A DNA stretch of 39,073 nucleotides. Origin: Candidatus Buchananbacteria bacterium RIFCSPHIGHO2_02_FULL_39_17. GTDB lineage: Bacteria > Patescibacteriota > Patescibacteriia > Buchananbacterales > UBA6539. The position numbers and the translations under genes are program-made. Under the pieces are notes generated by a model. The model searched no databases. It was not told the DNA's origin and saw only the letters and a program-made list of their open reading frames with translations. The stretch covers positions 33,301-72,373 of the forward strand of contig MHII01000021.1 of the NCBI GenBank assembly GCA_001817425.1, written 5' to 3'. Shown piece by piece: positions 24,194 through 31,628 of the stretch (positions are counted from its first letter, which is position 1; each line of letters begins with the position of its first letter).

Positions 24194-25873
24194 TTAGTTG
24201 ATTTTTTTAACGCCAAAAAACCAGGGGTGGGTTAACCCTTTTATCTTAACTGATTTTTTTAAAATTAATTTAGTTACCGTCATCGCTGAAAAAAGACTGG
24301 CAATAATCCCAATACTTAAAGTAATCGCAAAACCTTTGACCGAACTGGTGGTAAAACCAATTAAAATAAAACAGGTAATGAGAGTTGAGACATGACCGTC
24401 AAAAATTGATGACCAGGCGCGTTTAAAGCCTTCGTTAATGGCAATACTTAATGGTTTGCCCCACTTTAATTCTTCTTTAAGCCGTTCAAAAATTAAAATG
24501 TTGGCATCAACGGCCATGCCTAATGACAAAATAAATCCCGCGATCCCAGCTAAAGTCAGAGTCACGTTCATGATTTTAAAGAAAGCAATTACAATTAAGC
24601 CGTAAAAAATTAAGGCCAGCGATGCCGTCAAACCCGGCAGTCGATAATATAAAATTATAAAAAGACAGATAATGATAAAACTTACCATGCCGGCCAATAG
24701 GCTTTTGGTCATTGATTCATTGCCTAATTGCGCGCCGACCGTCTGCTGGGAAATTAAATTAATCGGTACGGGCAAAGCGCCAGCGTTTAATCTTTGAGCG
24801 AGAAGCTTTGCTTCACTAATTGTAAATTGTCCGGAAATGACGGCCTGGCCATCGTTAATTGGTTCTTGGACTGTTGGCGTACTAATTGCGGCACCATCGA
24901 GAAAAATCGCGACCGGTTTACCAACATTGCGACCGGTAATTTCCGAAAATAATTTTTTGCCCTCATCGTTAAACTGGAGACTAACCTGAGGAATTTGAGT
25001 ATTGGGGTCAAAGATCACCTGGGCGCGTGTTAGCTGTTTGCCGGTTAAACCAGTATAAATCCATTCGTCCGGTCGTGGGCCAAAATCCAATTCGCTTTTT
25101 GTTCGAATCAAAATATGGCGGCAACGGGCTTCTAAATTTTCGCTTTCGCCCCGTTCTTCTTCTTTTTTAATAATGTGGTAGCCAAAAATAGTTTTGATGA
25201 GTTGGGGGGTAATCTGACCCAACTGTAAGTCGTTAAAGCAAGCTTTTTCAAACTCCGGCACTAATGAACCTTTTTTAAAAAAACCAATATCGCCGCCATT
25301 TTCTTTGCTGCCTGGATCTTCACTAACCTCTTTTGCCAGCTGGGAAAAATCAGTTGATGGCAACAAGGCTCGATTAAGCGTTTCCTTGGCTTTTTTTTCA
25401 GCCGTTTGGTTATAAGCCGTTAATTCATTTTTTTGTTCATCGGTTAAATCAATTTTGGGGTTAGGATTTGGCTCTTTAAACTCCAAAAGCGGTGTTTCAC
25501 CAATCATCTTAATCGCTTGATTAATATCGGAAATACCAGCCAGTTCCGTAATAATCCGCCACTGGTCCCCAGCTTTAGTTGTCTGGACCACTGGTTCAGC
25601 TACGCCAAAAGCGTTAACCCGCCGTTCAATGACATCTCTGACGCCGGCAACGGCGCTTGATTGGTCAGCGGCGGGAATTTGTGAAACATCGGCTTGATAA
25701 ACCAAATGGCTGCCGCCTTGCAAATCCAAGCCGAGCCGATAAGGGATTTTTAAAAAGTTGGGCGCGGGCAAACCAATTTTTTTACCCCATTCGCCAAAAT
25801 CAATTACGACACTAAATATTGCCAATAAAAAAATAAGGGCGGTCAGGAGTCTGATTTTTGTCATTTGATTCAT
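24194..25873 (-). CDS. secD: Protein translocase subunit SecD with inserted parvulin-like domain
   Basis: SecD core: TM1 (about 7-27), RLGLDLQGGSHLVYQ (46-60), first part of P1, then after the insert WIYTGLTGKQLTRAQV, the P1 remainder, ISQQTVGAQLG, and TM2-TM6 with SLGMAVDANILIFERLKEEL. Residues about 155-258 are a parvulin-type PPIase: FSQLAKEVSEDPGSKENGGDIGFF, LVPEFEKACF, FGYHIIKK (His233), then RHILIRTKS (His253). In normal parvulins the RHILI strand comes first, so the insert looks circularly permuted. The frame is uninterrupted. It probably helps fold proteins as they leave the translocon. TAAAGT (25886-25891), with a -35-like TTGATT at 17 nt, lies 12 nt before the start. Confidence 0.95.
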   Translation of the reverse strand: MNQMTKIRLLTALIFLLAIFSVVIDFGEWGKKIGLPAPNFLKIPYRLGLDLQGGSHLVYQADVSQIPAADQSSAVAGVRDVIERRVNAFGVAEPVVQTTKAGDQWRIITELAGISDINQAIKMIGETPLLEFKEPNPNPKIDLTDEQKNELTAYNQTAEKKAKETLNRALLPSTDFSQLAKEVSEDPGSKENGGDIGFFKKGSLVPEFEKACFNDLQLGQITPQLIKTIFGYHIIKKEEERGESENLEARCRHILIRTKSELDFGPRPDEWIYTGLTGKQLTRAQVIFDPNTQIPQVSLQFNDEGKKLFSEITGRNVGKPVAIFLDGAAISTPTVQEPINDGQAVISGQFTISEAKLLAQRLNAGALPVPINLISQQTVGAQLGNESMTKSLLAGMVSFIIICLFIILYYRLPGLTASLALIFYGLIVIAFFKIMNVTLTLAGIAGFILSLGMAVDANILIFERLKEELKWGKPLSIAINEGFKRAWSSIFDGHVSTLITCFILIGFTTSSVKGFAITLSIGIIASLFSAMTVTKLILKKSVKIKGLTHPWFFGVKKIN

Positions 25874-25885
25874 AAAACAATAATT

Positions 25886-25914
25886 ACTTTACCAAAAATA
25901 AAAAAAATAATCAA
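25886..25914 (-). promoter_or_regulatory. Promoter of secD-secF
   Basis: On the minus strand TTGATT (25909-25914), 17-nt spacer, TAAAGT (25886-25891). Only 12 nt separate the -10 box from the secD ATG, so the leader is about 6 nt. Confidence 0.55.
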
Positions 25915-25934
25915 GTCACTATTTTTTACCTAAA

Positions 25935-27314
25935 TTAAAATATTTTTTTAAAGATATAGTACTGTTCGTCAATTAAGTAAGCCTGGTAGCTATCGCTTCG
26001 TAAATAGATATTCAAATATTGGTCAAAACTTTGTTGATCGGGAAAACCGAAAAGGTCTTGGCTGTCAATAATTAAATAATCAACTAGGAATTTTTCATCG
26101 CCATTCATATAAATAAATTCCCGATGAGTCAAGTGGGGCACTAAATTGGTATGAGCCGAAACTGAAGCATTGGCTGGAATTAATTTTAGAATTTCCTGAA
26201 AAGTTTTAGTCCGGGAATTAAAAAATTTCGCCGTTGGGAAATTAAACGGGCTAAGGGGCGACTGCCAAAGAAAACTGACCATGGCCGAAGCGGCAATTAA
26301 AATCATCACTATTAGTTTGTTGATTTGCCAATCTAAAATTTTTTTAACGGCAAAAATAAGGCCGATAAATAAAAAAGGGATTAAAATGCTGTCATACTGA
26401 TAAAAATTAGTGAACTGAAATTCAAAATTCGTCAAAAGGTTTTGGAGTAATCCCGGCACCAGCAAAATTAAAGTTTTAATATTGATTAAAGGTAAAAACA
26501 GTAAGGGTAGAAAAATTTTTGTTAAATAAAAAAATTTTTGGCTTGTGGCCACGGTTTGCCAAGTTAAACTAGGATTAAATATAACATTAGATATTATCTC
26601 CGGCGCCGTTGTGCCAAACTGGGCATAACGATCAAGGCGGATCAGTCCCCCGCCCAAGGCAGGCATAATTAATTGAACTACGGCTAGAAAATAAATTAAA
26701 CTGAATAAACTAACCGTTAAGCCAAAGTGCTTATGGTCAAAGAGTAAAAAATATAAGCCCATAAAAATTACGGCAACAATCATATTTTCCGAAACCATGG
26801 CCGTCAGAATTAAAAATAAACTGGCAAGATAATACTTTTTTTTAGTGACAAAATAAAAAGAGCTAAAAATTAAAGGAATCGCCAACGGCACTTCATGAAA
26901 ATCAAAAAGATTAATCCAATGCACTGACGGATAAATCAAATATAAGGCGCTAATAAAGATAGCCCAATTTTTATTTAGAATTTTTTTTGCTAATAAATAA
27001 AGTGGTAAAGCGGCAATGGCTAAAGCCGCCGTCTGCAAGATTAATAAATTTTCCGGAGTTTGCCATAAGGCATAAATTGGCAAGAGTAAAAAAAGAATTG
27101 GGCTAAAATGAATGGCTAAGTGATTTTTACCTTCAAAATTGTTAAACATTATTTTGCCCTGCAAGGTATTCCAAAACGATTGCTCAAAAGTGGCTAAATC
27201 CCAAGTTTGAGTCTGAAAAGTATAATGCCGCCAAACGCTTAAGCTGCTAAAAATTAAAAAATAGCCAATAATTAACCCAATAATTATTTTATTTTCGCGA
27301 ATTAAACTAGTCAT
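25935..27314 (-). CDS. DUF2079 membrane protein (GT-C-like glycosyltransferase)
   Basis: A 459-aa protein with about ten transmembrane helices and a C-terminal soluble piece. The N-terminal YTFQTQTWDLATFEQSFWNTLQGKI and EGKNHLAIHFSPILFLLLPIYAL, with a WDLA..FEQ..W pattern in the first extracytoplasmic loop, match DUF2079, thought to be a GT-C-fold glycosyltransferase using lipid-linked sugars. The tail holds HTNLVPHLTHREFIYM and YLIIDSQDLFGFPDQQSF, as in the family. Start at ATG 27314; the TTG two codons upstream is unlikely. It may glycosylate surface proteins or lipids. Its stop is 61 bp from the secD start. Confidence 0.85.
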   Translation of the reverse strand: MTSLIRENKIIIGLIIGYFLIFSSLSVWRHYTFQTQTWDLATFEQSFWNTLQGKIMFNNFEGKNHLAIHFSPILFLLLPIYALWQTPENLLILQTAALAIAALPLYLLAKKILNKNWAIFISALYLIYPSVHWINLFDFHEVPLAIPLIFSSFYFVTKKKYYLASLFLILTAMVSENMIVAVIFMGLYFLLFDHKHFGLTVSLFSLIYFLAVVQLIMPALGGGLIRLDRYAQFGTTAPEIISNVIFNPSLTWQTVATSQKFFYLTKIFLPLLFLPLINIKTLILLVPGLLQNLLTNFEFQFTNFYQYDSILIPFLFIGLIFAVKKILDWQINKLIVMILIAASAMVSFLWQSPLSPFNFPTAKFFNSRTKTFQEILKLIPANASVSAHTNLVPHLTHREFIYMNGDEKFLVDYLIIDSQDLFGFPDQQSFDQYLNIYLRSDSYQAYLIDEQYYIFKKIF

Positions 27315-27485
27315 ACACAATTTTTAAACAAAATAGCCTTGACAGGCTTTGGGTAAATTGTCTCAAAAAATTTTAACCTAAAAAATAGTGGATAACTTTT
27401 TATCATAATTTAATATCCCCGCAGTTCTGCTGCGGTTGGGTAATTCATTTAATTTTGAATCGTTAGGTTTAATTATAGCAAAAAA

Positions 27486-27502
27486 CTTCGGAGTTTCCGA
27501 AG
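27486..27502 (-). terminator. Terminator after the SPFH gene
   Basis: CTTCGGA (27486-27492) and TCCGAAG (27496-27502), 3-nt loop, followed on the minus strand by T6. It lies 27 bp after the stop at 27529. Confidence 0.8.
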
Positions 27503-27528
27503 CCTTTAATTTATTTGGTATTAAAATT

Positions 27529-28089
27529 TTAGTAGACTTCTTTCAATAAAGCGTTTTCCACAAAAATGCCGCGGGGATACAAAATTCTTTCCAGTTCCTG
27601 CCGGGTGGCAATTTCAAATTCGGCGCGCTTGATGGTGGCGACTTCATCAAAACTGTATTTGGCGGCAATCATCCGAATCCGGCTTTGAATCGTGGGACGA
27701 ACGATTTTTTCCACAAAATTTTGGCCGATACTTTGCCAAATTTCCGGGATTTGTTCCGGATCCAAGCGCAATAAAATTGTCCCTTCAATTGAGATTTTTT
27801 TAGCGTCTCGAGTAGTGGCCGTGATTGGCTGGTCACCTAAAAGTTCTGGTTTATCCGGATTAAATTTTTTACTAATACCGTATTCCAAGGTTTGCGTGTT
27901 AAAAAGCATGGCTTTTTGCCAAAAAGGAATTTTTAAGTGCAGGCCAGGTTTATAGATTTTTTTTAAGACACCGCGACCAAGATCATAAACGCAGGCGACA
28001 TAACCCGGCGGCACTTGAATGAAAAATCCCTTTAAAACATCTTCAACGACAAATGAATACATTAGTTTATCCAAACCTTCATCTGACAT
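27529..28089 (-). CDS. SPFH/Band 7-domain protein, short and without a membrane anchor
   Basis: The SPFH (stomatin/prohibitin/flotillin) domain is nearly the whole 186-aa protein: FIQVPPGYVACVYDLGRGVLKKIYKPGLHLKIPFWQKAMLFNTQT-type beta strands (about 22-70), TTRDAKKISIEGTILLRLDP (90-110), FVEKIVRPTIQSRIRMIAAKYSFDEV (125-150), and FVENALLKEVY at the end. Usual homologues (250-300 aa) have an N-terminal transmembrane helix and a C-terminal coiled coil; both are missing. Possibly a soluble or peripherally bound version. It lies between yidC (minus strand, with a block of palindromes between) and DUF2079. Confidence 0.8.
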   Translation of the reverse strand: MSDEGLDKLMYSFVVEDVLKGFFIQVPPGYVACVYDLGRGVLKKIYKPGLHLKIPFWQKAMLFNTQTLEYGISKKFNPDKPELLGDQPITATTRDAKKISIEGTILLRLDPEQIPEIWQSIGQNFVEKIVRPTIQSRIRMIAAKYSFDEVATIKRAEFEIATRQELERILYPRGIFVENALLKEVY

Positions 28090-28119
28090 ACATTTAGTTT
28101 ATTGTGCGGTCCGCCGAAT

Positions 28120-28295
28120 ACCCCGCCCCGACGTGACATCGGGGGGATGAGGCGGAGTTAAAGATTAGATGGTGAGTGAGCCGTTTGTAGAGCGAAAGCG
28201 GAACAAACGGCGAACGAACACTTATCACAAGAGGATTCCAAAGGAGGATACTCCTTTGGTCGGCGGGCGAGGTCTAAAACCCCGCCCGCCGAAAC
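28120..28295. repeat. Block of four palindromes between SPFH and yidC
   Basis: Four hairpins in about 170 bp, much GC-richer than the flanks: CCCCGA/TCGGGG (28126-28144), GCCGTTTGT/ACAAACGGC (28180-28211), CCAAAGGAG-GATA-CTCCTTTGG (28238-28259) and TCGGCGGGCG/CGCCCGCCGA (28260-28292). The last one lies just after the yidC stop and may help end its transcript, although no T-run follows. CCCCGA...TCGGGG resembles the palindromic units near the tRNA genes at 31.7 and 38.7 kb. No SRP or RNase P RNA signature was found. Confidence 0.6.
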
Positions 28296-28300
28296 ATTAT

Positions 28301-29020
28301 TTATTTTGGGCTTACCTTAGCCTTTTTTAAAATTAATTTTAAAACAGTGGTGATGATTGATATTATAGCCGAAAATATCAGAGATGTCAAAATAAAAACC
28401 GATTTGACTGAAGGCAGTAAAACCAAAACTAAAAAGCTTAAAGCCGGAAAAAGGAGGCTATAAATCTGTTCTTTTTTTGACATTTTTTTGCTTTGCCCCC
28501 AATAATGGATTAAAATTTGGGCAAAGATAAAAGCGGCCACCGCCGCGGCCATCATCATATTTCTTTGACCAATGTCAAAAAATAAAAATTTGGTATTAAT
28601 AAAATCAGGTTTAGGGATGGCTGGATATAAAAGATGAAGTTTACTTTCCGTATTAATACCGCCTAAAAATACTTGGTATAAGAGAATTAAAACAAGTAGC
28701 TGGACGCCTAAAACGACGGTTTTAGCCCAAGGTCTAATCTTTTTTTTCTTTAATAATTGGCGAATCATTAATTTCCGCTTCACCGGATCAGTAGAAAAGT
28801 CACGATTGATTTCCGACATTTCGTGATGTAATCTCTGACTAATAATTTTTGCCCGTTCGGTGAGAATAGTAAAAGGCAAAAGAAGAATTCTTAAAATAAT
28901 CGTCAAGACAATCACCGCAATCCCTAAGTTAAATATGGAGTAGCTCAGATAAAGCCAAATTAAAAAATTAAAGAGAGGAATATAGAGATAATATTGCCAA
29001 ATATAATTAAATATTTCCAT
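28301..29020 (-). CDS. yidC: Membrane protein insertase YidC/Oxa1 family
   Basis: A 239-aa Oxa1-type insertase. TM1-like helix (residues 10-45, LFNFLIWLYLSYSIFNLGIAV), LTIILRILLLPFTI with the conserved Arg that lines the hydrophilic groove, then a basic cytoplasmic loop (FSTDPVKRKLMIRQLLKKKKIRPW), LGVQLLVLILLYQVFLGG, and three more helices up to residue 230. No long periplasmic domain. The basic tail KKAKVSPK may contact the ribosome. Together with SecDF and the foldase it forms the window's export group. Short for YidC2-type proteins but complete in helices. Confidence 0.88.
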   Translation of the reverse strand: MEIFNYIWQYYLYIPLFNFLIWLYLSYSIFNLGIAVIVLTIILRILLLPFTILTERAKIISQRLHHEMSEINRDFSTDPVKRKLMIRQLLKKKKIRPWAKTVVLGVQLLVLILLYQVFLGGINTESKLHLLYPAIPKPDFINTKFLFFDIGQRNMMMAAAVAAFIFAQILIHYWGQSKKMSKKEQIYSLLFPALSFLVLVLLPSVKSVFILTSLIFSAIISIITTVLKLILKKAKVSPK

Positions 29021-29100
29021 AAAGATATAGATTAAACGTTTTTATGTTTAAGGTTTGGAGGTCAGATACGGTTAACTTTCTAAAATTATTTTATCTTGTG

Positions 29101-29180
29101 CCAAACTCGGGGACAGGGACTCGCCCGGTTATGCGACCGGGCGTCCCGTCGAATAACGGGACGAACCCTCGATATCCTTG
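29101..29180 (-). pseudogene. tRNA 3'-half split by two tandem palindromes in the T-loop
   Basis: Minus strand: GAGGGTTCG, then two overlapping 8-bp hairpins with 6-nt loops (CGTCCCGT/ACGGGACG at 29142-29163; CGCCCGGT/ACCGGGCG at 29122-29143), then AGTCCCTGTCCCCGAG. Removing the palindromes restores a T-arm (GGG-TTCGAGT-CCC) and an acceptor strand TCCCCGA. No 5' half that fits is seen, although TCCCCGA could pair with the TCGGGGG start of tRNA-Gln. It reads best as a tRNA relic invaded by palindromic units. Confidence 0.5.
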
Positions 29181-29209
29181 ATCATAAAAGTGTTCTCTCC
29201 CGCTCAAAA

Positions 29210-29280
29210 CTCGGAGGCCTGGATTCGAACCAGGATTGATGGCTCCAAAGGCCACTGTCCTACCGTTAGACGACCCCCGA
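29210..29280 (-). tRNA. tRNA-Gln (UUG)
   Basis: Folds as a complete cloverleaf: acceptor TCGGGGG/CCTCCGA (one G-U), D-arm GTC-TAACGGTAG-GAC, anticodon stem GTGGC/GCCAT with loop CTTTGGA (anticodon TTG), T-arm CCTGG-TTCGAAT-CCAGG. CCA is not encoded. The flanks (CGCTCAAAA at 29201-29209 and 29282-29290) are complementary and extend the acceptor stem by up to 9 bp. Confidence 0.93.
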
Positions 29281-29610
29281 ATTTTGAGTGCGAGTTTTGG
29301 CGGGACAAGCTAGACCTGCCGGCACAGACAGGATCTCCGAATTTAATACAAGATATTCTGGTAGTTGGATTTAAGAAGTGAGGCGGGCAAGTTATTCAAC
29401 CTCCAAATTTTAGAACCCAAAAGCAAGAATTAAGATAATTTAACCTAAAAATTAAGATTTGTCAACCCCGTGCGTAGTAGAACTTTGACTTAATTTATGA
29501 TTTAAAAATATTCTTTGTTTTTTTTGTATTTTTATTAGATTTTTAGATTTTTAAGTGGATAATTAAAAATAAATGTCAAAATTTTACTACGGGGTTAATT
29601 GAAGGGCTAT
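29281..29610. other. Gap between tRNA-Gln and ftsX
   Basis: No gene seen. It holds a palindrome-like GC-rich element (AGACCTG...CAGGATCT near 29312-29336), AT-rich sequence, and the imperfect inverted repeat 29464-29596. A 67-codon open frame (29178-29381, plus) crosses the tRNA and is spurious. Confidence 0.6.
29464..29596. repeat. Imperfect ~35-bp inverted repeat with AT-rich centre
   Basis: The left arm (from AACCCCGTGCGTAGTAGAAC at 29464) matches the reverse complement of the right arm (AACCCCGTAGTA... ending at 29596) over about 35 nt, including a shared TTTGAC/GTCAAA, with small gaps and mismatches. It encloses about 70 nt of T-rich sequence and lies 14 bp after the ftsX stop. A MITE-like insertion or a large 3'-end hairpin are the alternatives. 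Confidence 0.5.
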
Positions 29611-30528
29611 TTAAACTTTCAGATATCGTCTAATGGCAATAATACTGCCGACAATAGTAAGCGCAATTATCACGAGCAATTCTAAGCCAAAAATCTGCCA
29701 AAAATTTTCGTTAAAATAATTAATAATATTGAAATCTTCGGTTAAATAAAATTTAACCAAATAAGGCTGCAAAAAATTTAGAAACGGATAAATAATTAAA
29801 ATAGCCAAGATACAGGCAATAACACCATAGAAAATCGCTTCGACGATGAATGGGCCGCGAATAAACCAATTAGTCGCCCCGACTAATTTCATCACGCCGA
29901 TTTCTTGGCGATGAGTATAAATCGCCACCCGAATCGTATTAAAAACAATTAAAAATGCCACGAGAATAAAAAAACCAGAAGCAAAAACGGCGATTTTTTT
30001 CACATACTCAGAAACATTTTTAGTTTTGCTGATGTAGAGCTGGTTATCATCAAAATTTTTGACGGCAATTAAATTATTATATTTAGAATTATTAATGACG
30101 GTAATAATTTCTGAATAATCATCTAAATTTTTCGCTTTAATTTGAAGGGAGGCGCCTAAAGGGTTATTTTCTAGCTCAGCTAATGAATCAATCACCAACT
30201 GATTGGCACTATGGGTTTGGCGAAAATTTTCCAAAGCTTCTTTTTGGGAAATATAATTTATTTCTTTGACTTGAGTCAGGGCGGAAAGATAGGTTTGAAT
30301 TTCCTGGACCTGTGGCTCCAACACATCTGGCTTAAAGTTAATGCTAATATCAACTTTTTCCTGTAATACCTTAATGGCCGCGTCGGTAATAAAATTTATC
30401 ACCACTAAAAAATTGATAGAAATAAAAGTTAAAACAATAATGGTAATCGTCACTAACGAAAGCCAAATATTTCGCCAAAAACTTTGCCAGGCAAAGGTTA
30501 AAATTCGATATGGAGAAGCCATGAACAT
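29611..30528 (-). CDS. ftsX: Cell division protein FtsX
   Basis: FtsX is the membrane half of the FtsEX ABC complex that activates peptidoglycan hydrolases at the septum. Four transmembrane helices: TM1 at about 20-45 (IWLSLVTITIIVLTFISINFLVVINFI), then the extracellular loop (50-165) that contacts hydrolase activators, and TM2-TM4 in the C-terminal half with YTHRQEIGVMKLVGATNWFIRGPFIVEAIFYG, the FtsX family signature. Length 305 aa is normal. Start 2 bp after the ftsE stop. No murein hydrolase gene is adjacent. Confidence 0.96.
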   Translation of the reverse strand: MFMASPYRILTFAWQSFWRNIWLSLVTITIIVLTFISINFLVVINFITDAAIKVLQEKVDISINFKPDVLEPQVQEIQTYLSALTQVKEINYISQKEALENFRQTHSANQLVIDSLAELENNPLGASLQIKAKNLDDYSEIITVINNSKYNNLIAVKNFDDNQLYISKTKNVSEYVKKIAVFASGFFILVAFLIVFNTIRVAIYTHRQEIGVMKLVGATNWFIRGPFIVEAIFYGVIACILAILIIYPFLNFLQPYLVKFYLTEDFNIINYFNENFWQIFGLELLVIIALTIVGSIIAIRRYLKV

Positions 30529-30530
30529 AG

Positions 30531-31211
30531 TTAAAGAAAATATTTACCAAATTTTTGATCGGAAATAACAGTACCGTTATCTAAAGTGACCACCCTTTTG
30601 TTGATTGAATTAATCACTTCCCGATTATGGCTGACTAAAACCACGGTGGTGCCAAATTCGTTAATTTTTAAGAGTAAATCAACAATTTCTCTGGTATTAA
30701 TTGAATCAAGATTACCGGTTGGTTCGTCCGCGACTAAAATTTTTGGCCGATGGACTAAGGCGCGGGCAATGGCCACTCGTTGTTGTTCGCCGCCGGATAA
30801 TTGGATGGGATAACGGTCCTCCTTGCCGGTCAAGCCAACAATTTTTAAAACTTGAGGCACCACTTCTTTGATTTTTATCCGATCAGTGCCGCAAACTTCT
30901 AGGGCAAAAGCGATATTTTCAAAAACGGTTTTTTTCGGCAGCAGTTTAAAATCTTGAAAAACAACACCAATCTGCCGACGCAAAGACGGAACTTCACTTT
31001 CTCGAATGTTCGTAATTTCCCAACCACCAACAATAATTTGTCCTTTTGAAGGTGGTTCCTCGGCCACTAAAATTTTCACTAAAGTTGTCTTACCTGTACC
31101 GCTTCGGCCAACGATAGAAACAAATTCTTTAGGTTTAATATGTAAATTTATATTTTTCAAGGCAACGATATCAGGTGGGTAAATTTTTGAAATATTTTTG
31201 AAAATTATCAT
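30531..31211 (-). CDS. ftsE: Cell division ATP-binding protein FtsE
   Basis: ABC ATPase of the FtsEX complex. Walker [10 protein letters not shown] (about 34-42), Q-loop VFQDFKLLP, signature [17 protein letters not shown], Walker [14 protein letters not shown]-loop LVSHNREV. The start [24 protein letters not shown] and the 226-aa length fit FtsE. First gene of the ftsE-ftsX pair. Upstream lies the tRNA-Gly promoter on the opposite strand. Confidence 0.96.
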   Translation of the reverse strand: MIIFKNISKIYPPDIVALKNINLHIKPKEFVSIVGRSGTGKTTLVKILVAEEPPSKGQIIVGGWEITNIRESEVPSLRRQIGVVFQDFKLLPKKTVFENIAFALEVCGTDRIKIKEVVPQVLKIVGLTGKEDRYPIQLSGGEQQRVAIARALVHRPKILVADEPTGNLDSINTREIVDLLLKINEFGTTVVLVSHNREVINSINKRVVTLDNGTVISDQKFGKYFL

Positions 31212-31249
31212 TATTTTTGTTTAGTCTTTATTTTTTCCCCCAATTTGTT

Positions 31250-31255
31250 ATAATG
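31250..31255 (+). promoter_or_regulatory. Extended -10 promoter of tRNA-Gly
   Basis: TGTTATAAT: TATAAT with the TGn extension, about 32 nt upstream of the tRNA 5' end. No good -35. Confidence 0.6.
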
Positions 31256-31287
31256 GTTAATGATTTCTATTTTTTAGTTTTAGTGGT

Positions 31288-31358
31288 GCGGGATTAGTTA
31301 AGCGGTTTAACGTCACCTTCCCAAGGTGGAGAAACGGGTTCAACTCCCGTATCCCGCT
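31288..31358 (+). tRNA. tRNA-Gly (CCC)
   Basis: Complete cloverleaf: acceptor GCGGGAT/ATCCCGC, D-arm GTT...AAC, anticodon stem TCACC/GGTGG with loop TTCCCAA (anticodon CCC), T-arm ACGGG-TTCAACT-CCCGT. No encoded CCA. Confidence 0.93.
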
Positions 31359-31395
31359 TTGAAAAAATTTGAAAAAAATAGTTTGATTAATTTAC

Positions 31396-31481
31396 GCCGG
31401 GGTAGTTCCTCACTTGGTCGCAATTTAGTAATTTAATATTAGAATTTATTTTATAAGACGTTTAGTTGTGTCCAAGTGAGG
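31396..31481 (+). repeat. tRNA-like 5' scrap and 10-bp inverted repeat
   Basis: GCCGGGGTAG (31396-31405) followed by TCACTTGGTCG resembles a tRNA 5' half. CCTCACTTGG (31408-31417) pairs exactly with CCAAGTGAGG (31472-31481), enclosing about 54 AT-rich nt. It runs directly into the 5' part of the interrupted tRNA. Confidence 0.35.
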
Positions 31482-31524
31482 GGCCCGATGTAGCTCTCAG
31501 TTGGTAGAGCAACGTATTCGCTCG

Positions 31525-31628
31525 CCCCGCACCTTCTAGCGCCAAGATAGCTCAATTGGTAGAGCAACGGTATCGTAAACCGTAGGTTGTGGGTTCAAGC
31601 CCCACTCTTGGCTCCAGAAGGTGCAGGG
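31525..31628 (+). repeat. Stem flanking the nested tRNA-Thr
   Basis: CCCCGCACCTTCT (31525-31537) is complementary, with one mismatch, to 31616-31628. It brings the tRNA-Thr 5' and 3' ends together with 3 and about 2 unpaired nt, the right arm starting at the last A of the encoded CCA. Confidence 0.8.
31541..31616 (+). tRNA. tRNA-Thr (CGU), with encoded CCA
   Basis: Complete cloverleaf: acceptor GCCAAGA/TCTTGGC, D-arm GCTC...GAGC, anticodon stem ACGGT/ACCGT with loop ATCGTAA (anticodon CGT), T-arm GTGGG-TTCAAGC-CCCAC, discriminator T and CCA at 31614-31616. It lies inside another tRNA-like sequence. Confidence 0.95.

Noticed and set aside
28101-28300. Possible SRP RNA or RNase P RNA in the hairpin block
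   Set aside because: No conserved SRP Alu/domain IV loop or RNase P core motif could be found; the hairpins look like independent palindromes.
29178-29381. 67-codon open frame on the plus strand
   Set aside because: It runs across the tRNA-Gln gene on the opposite strand.
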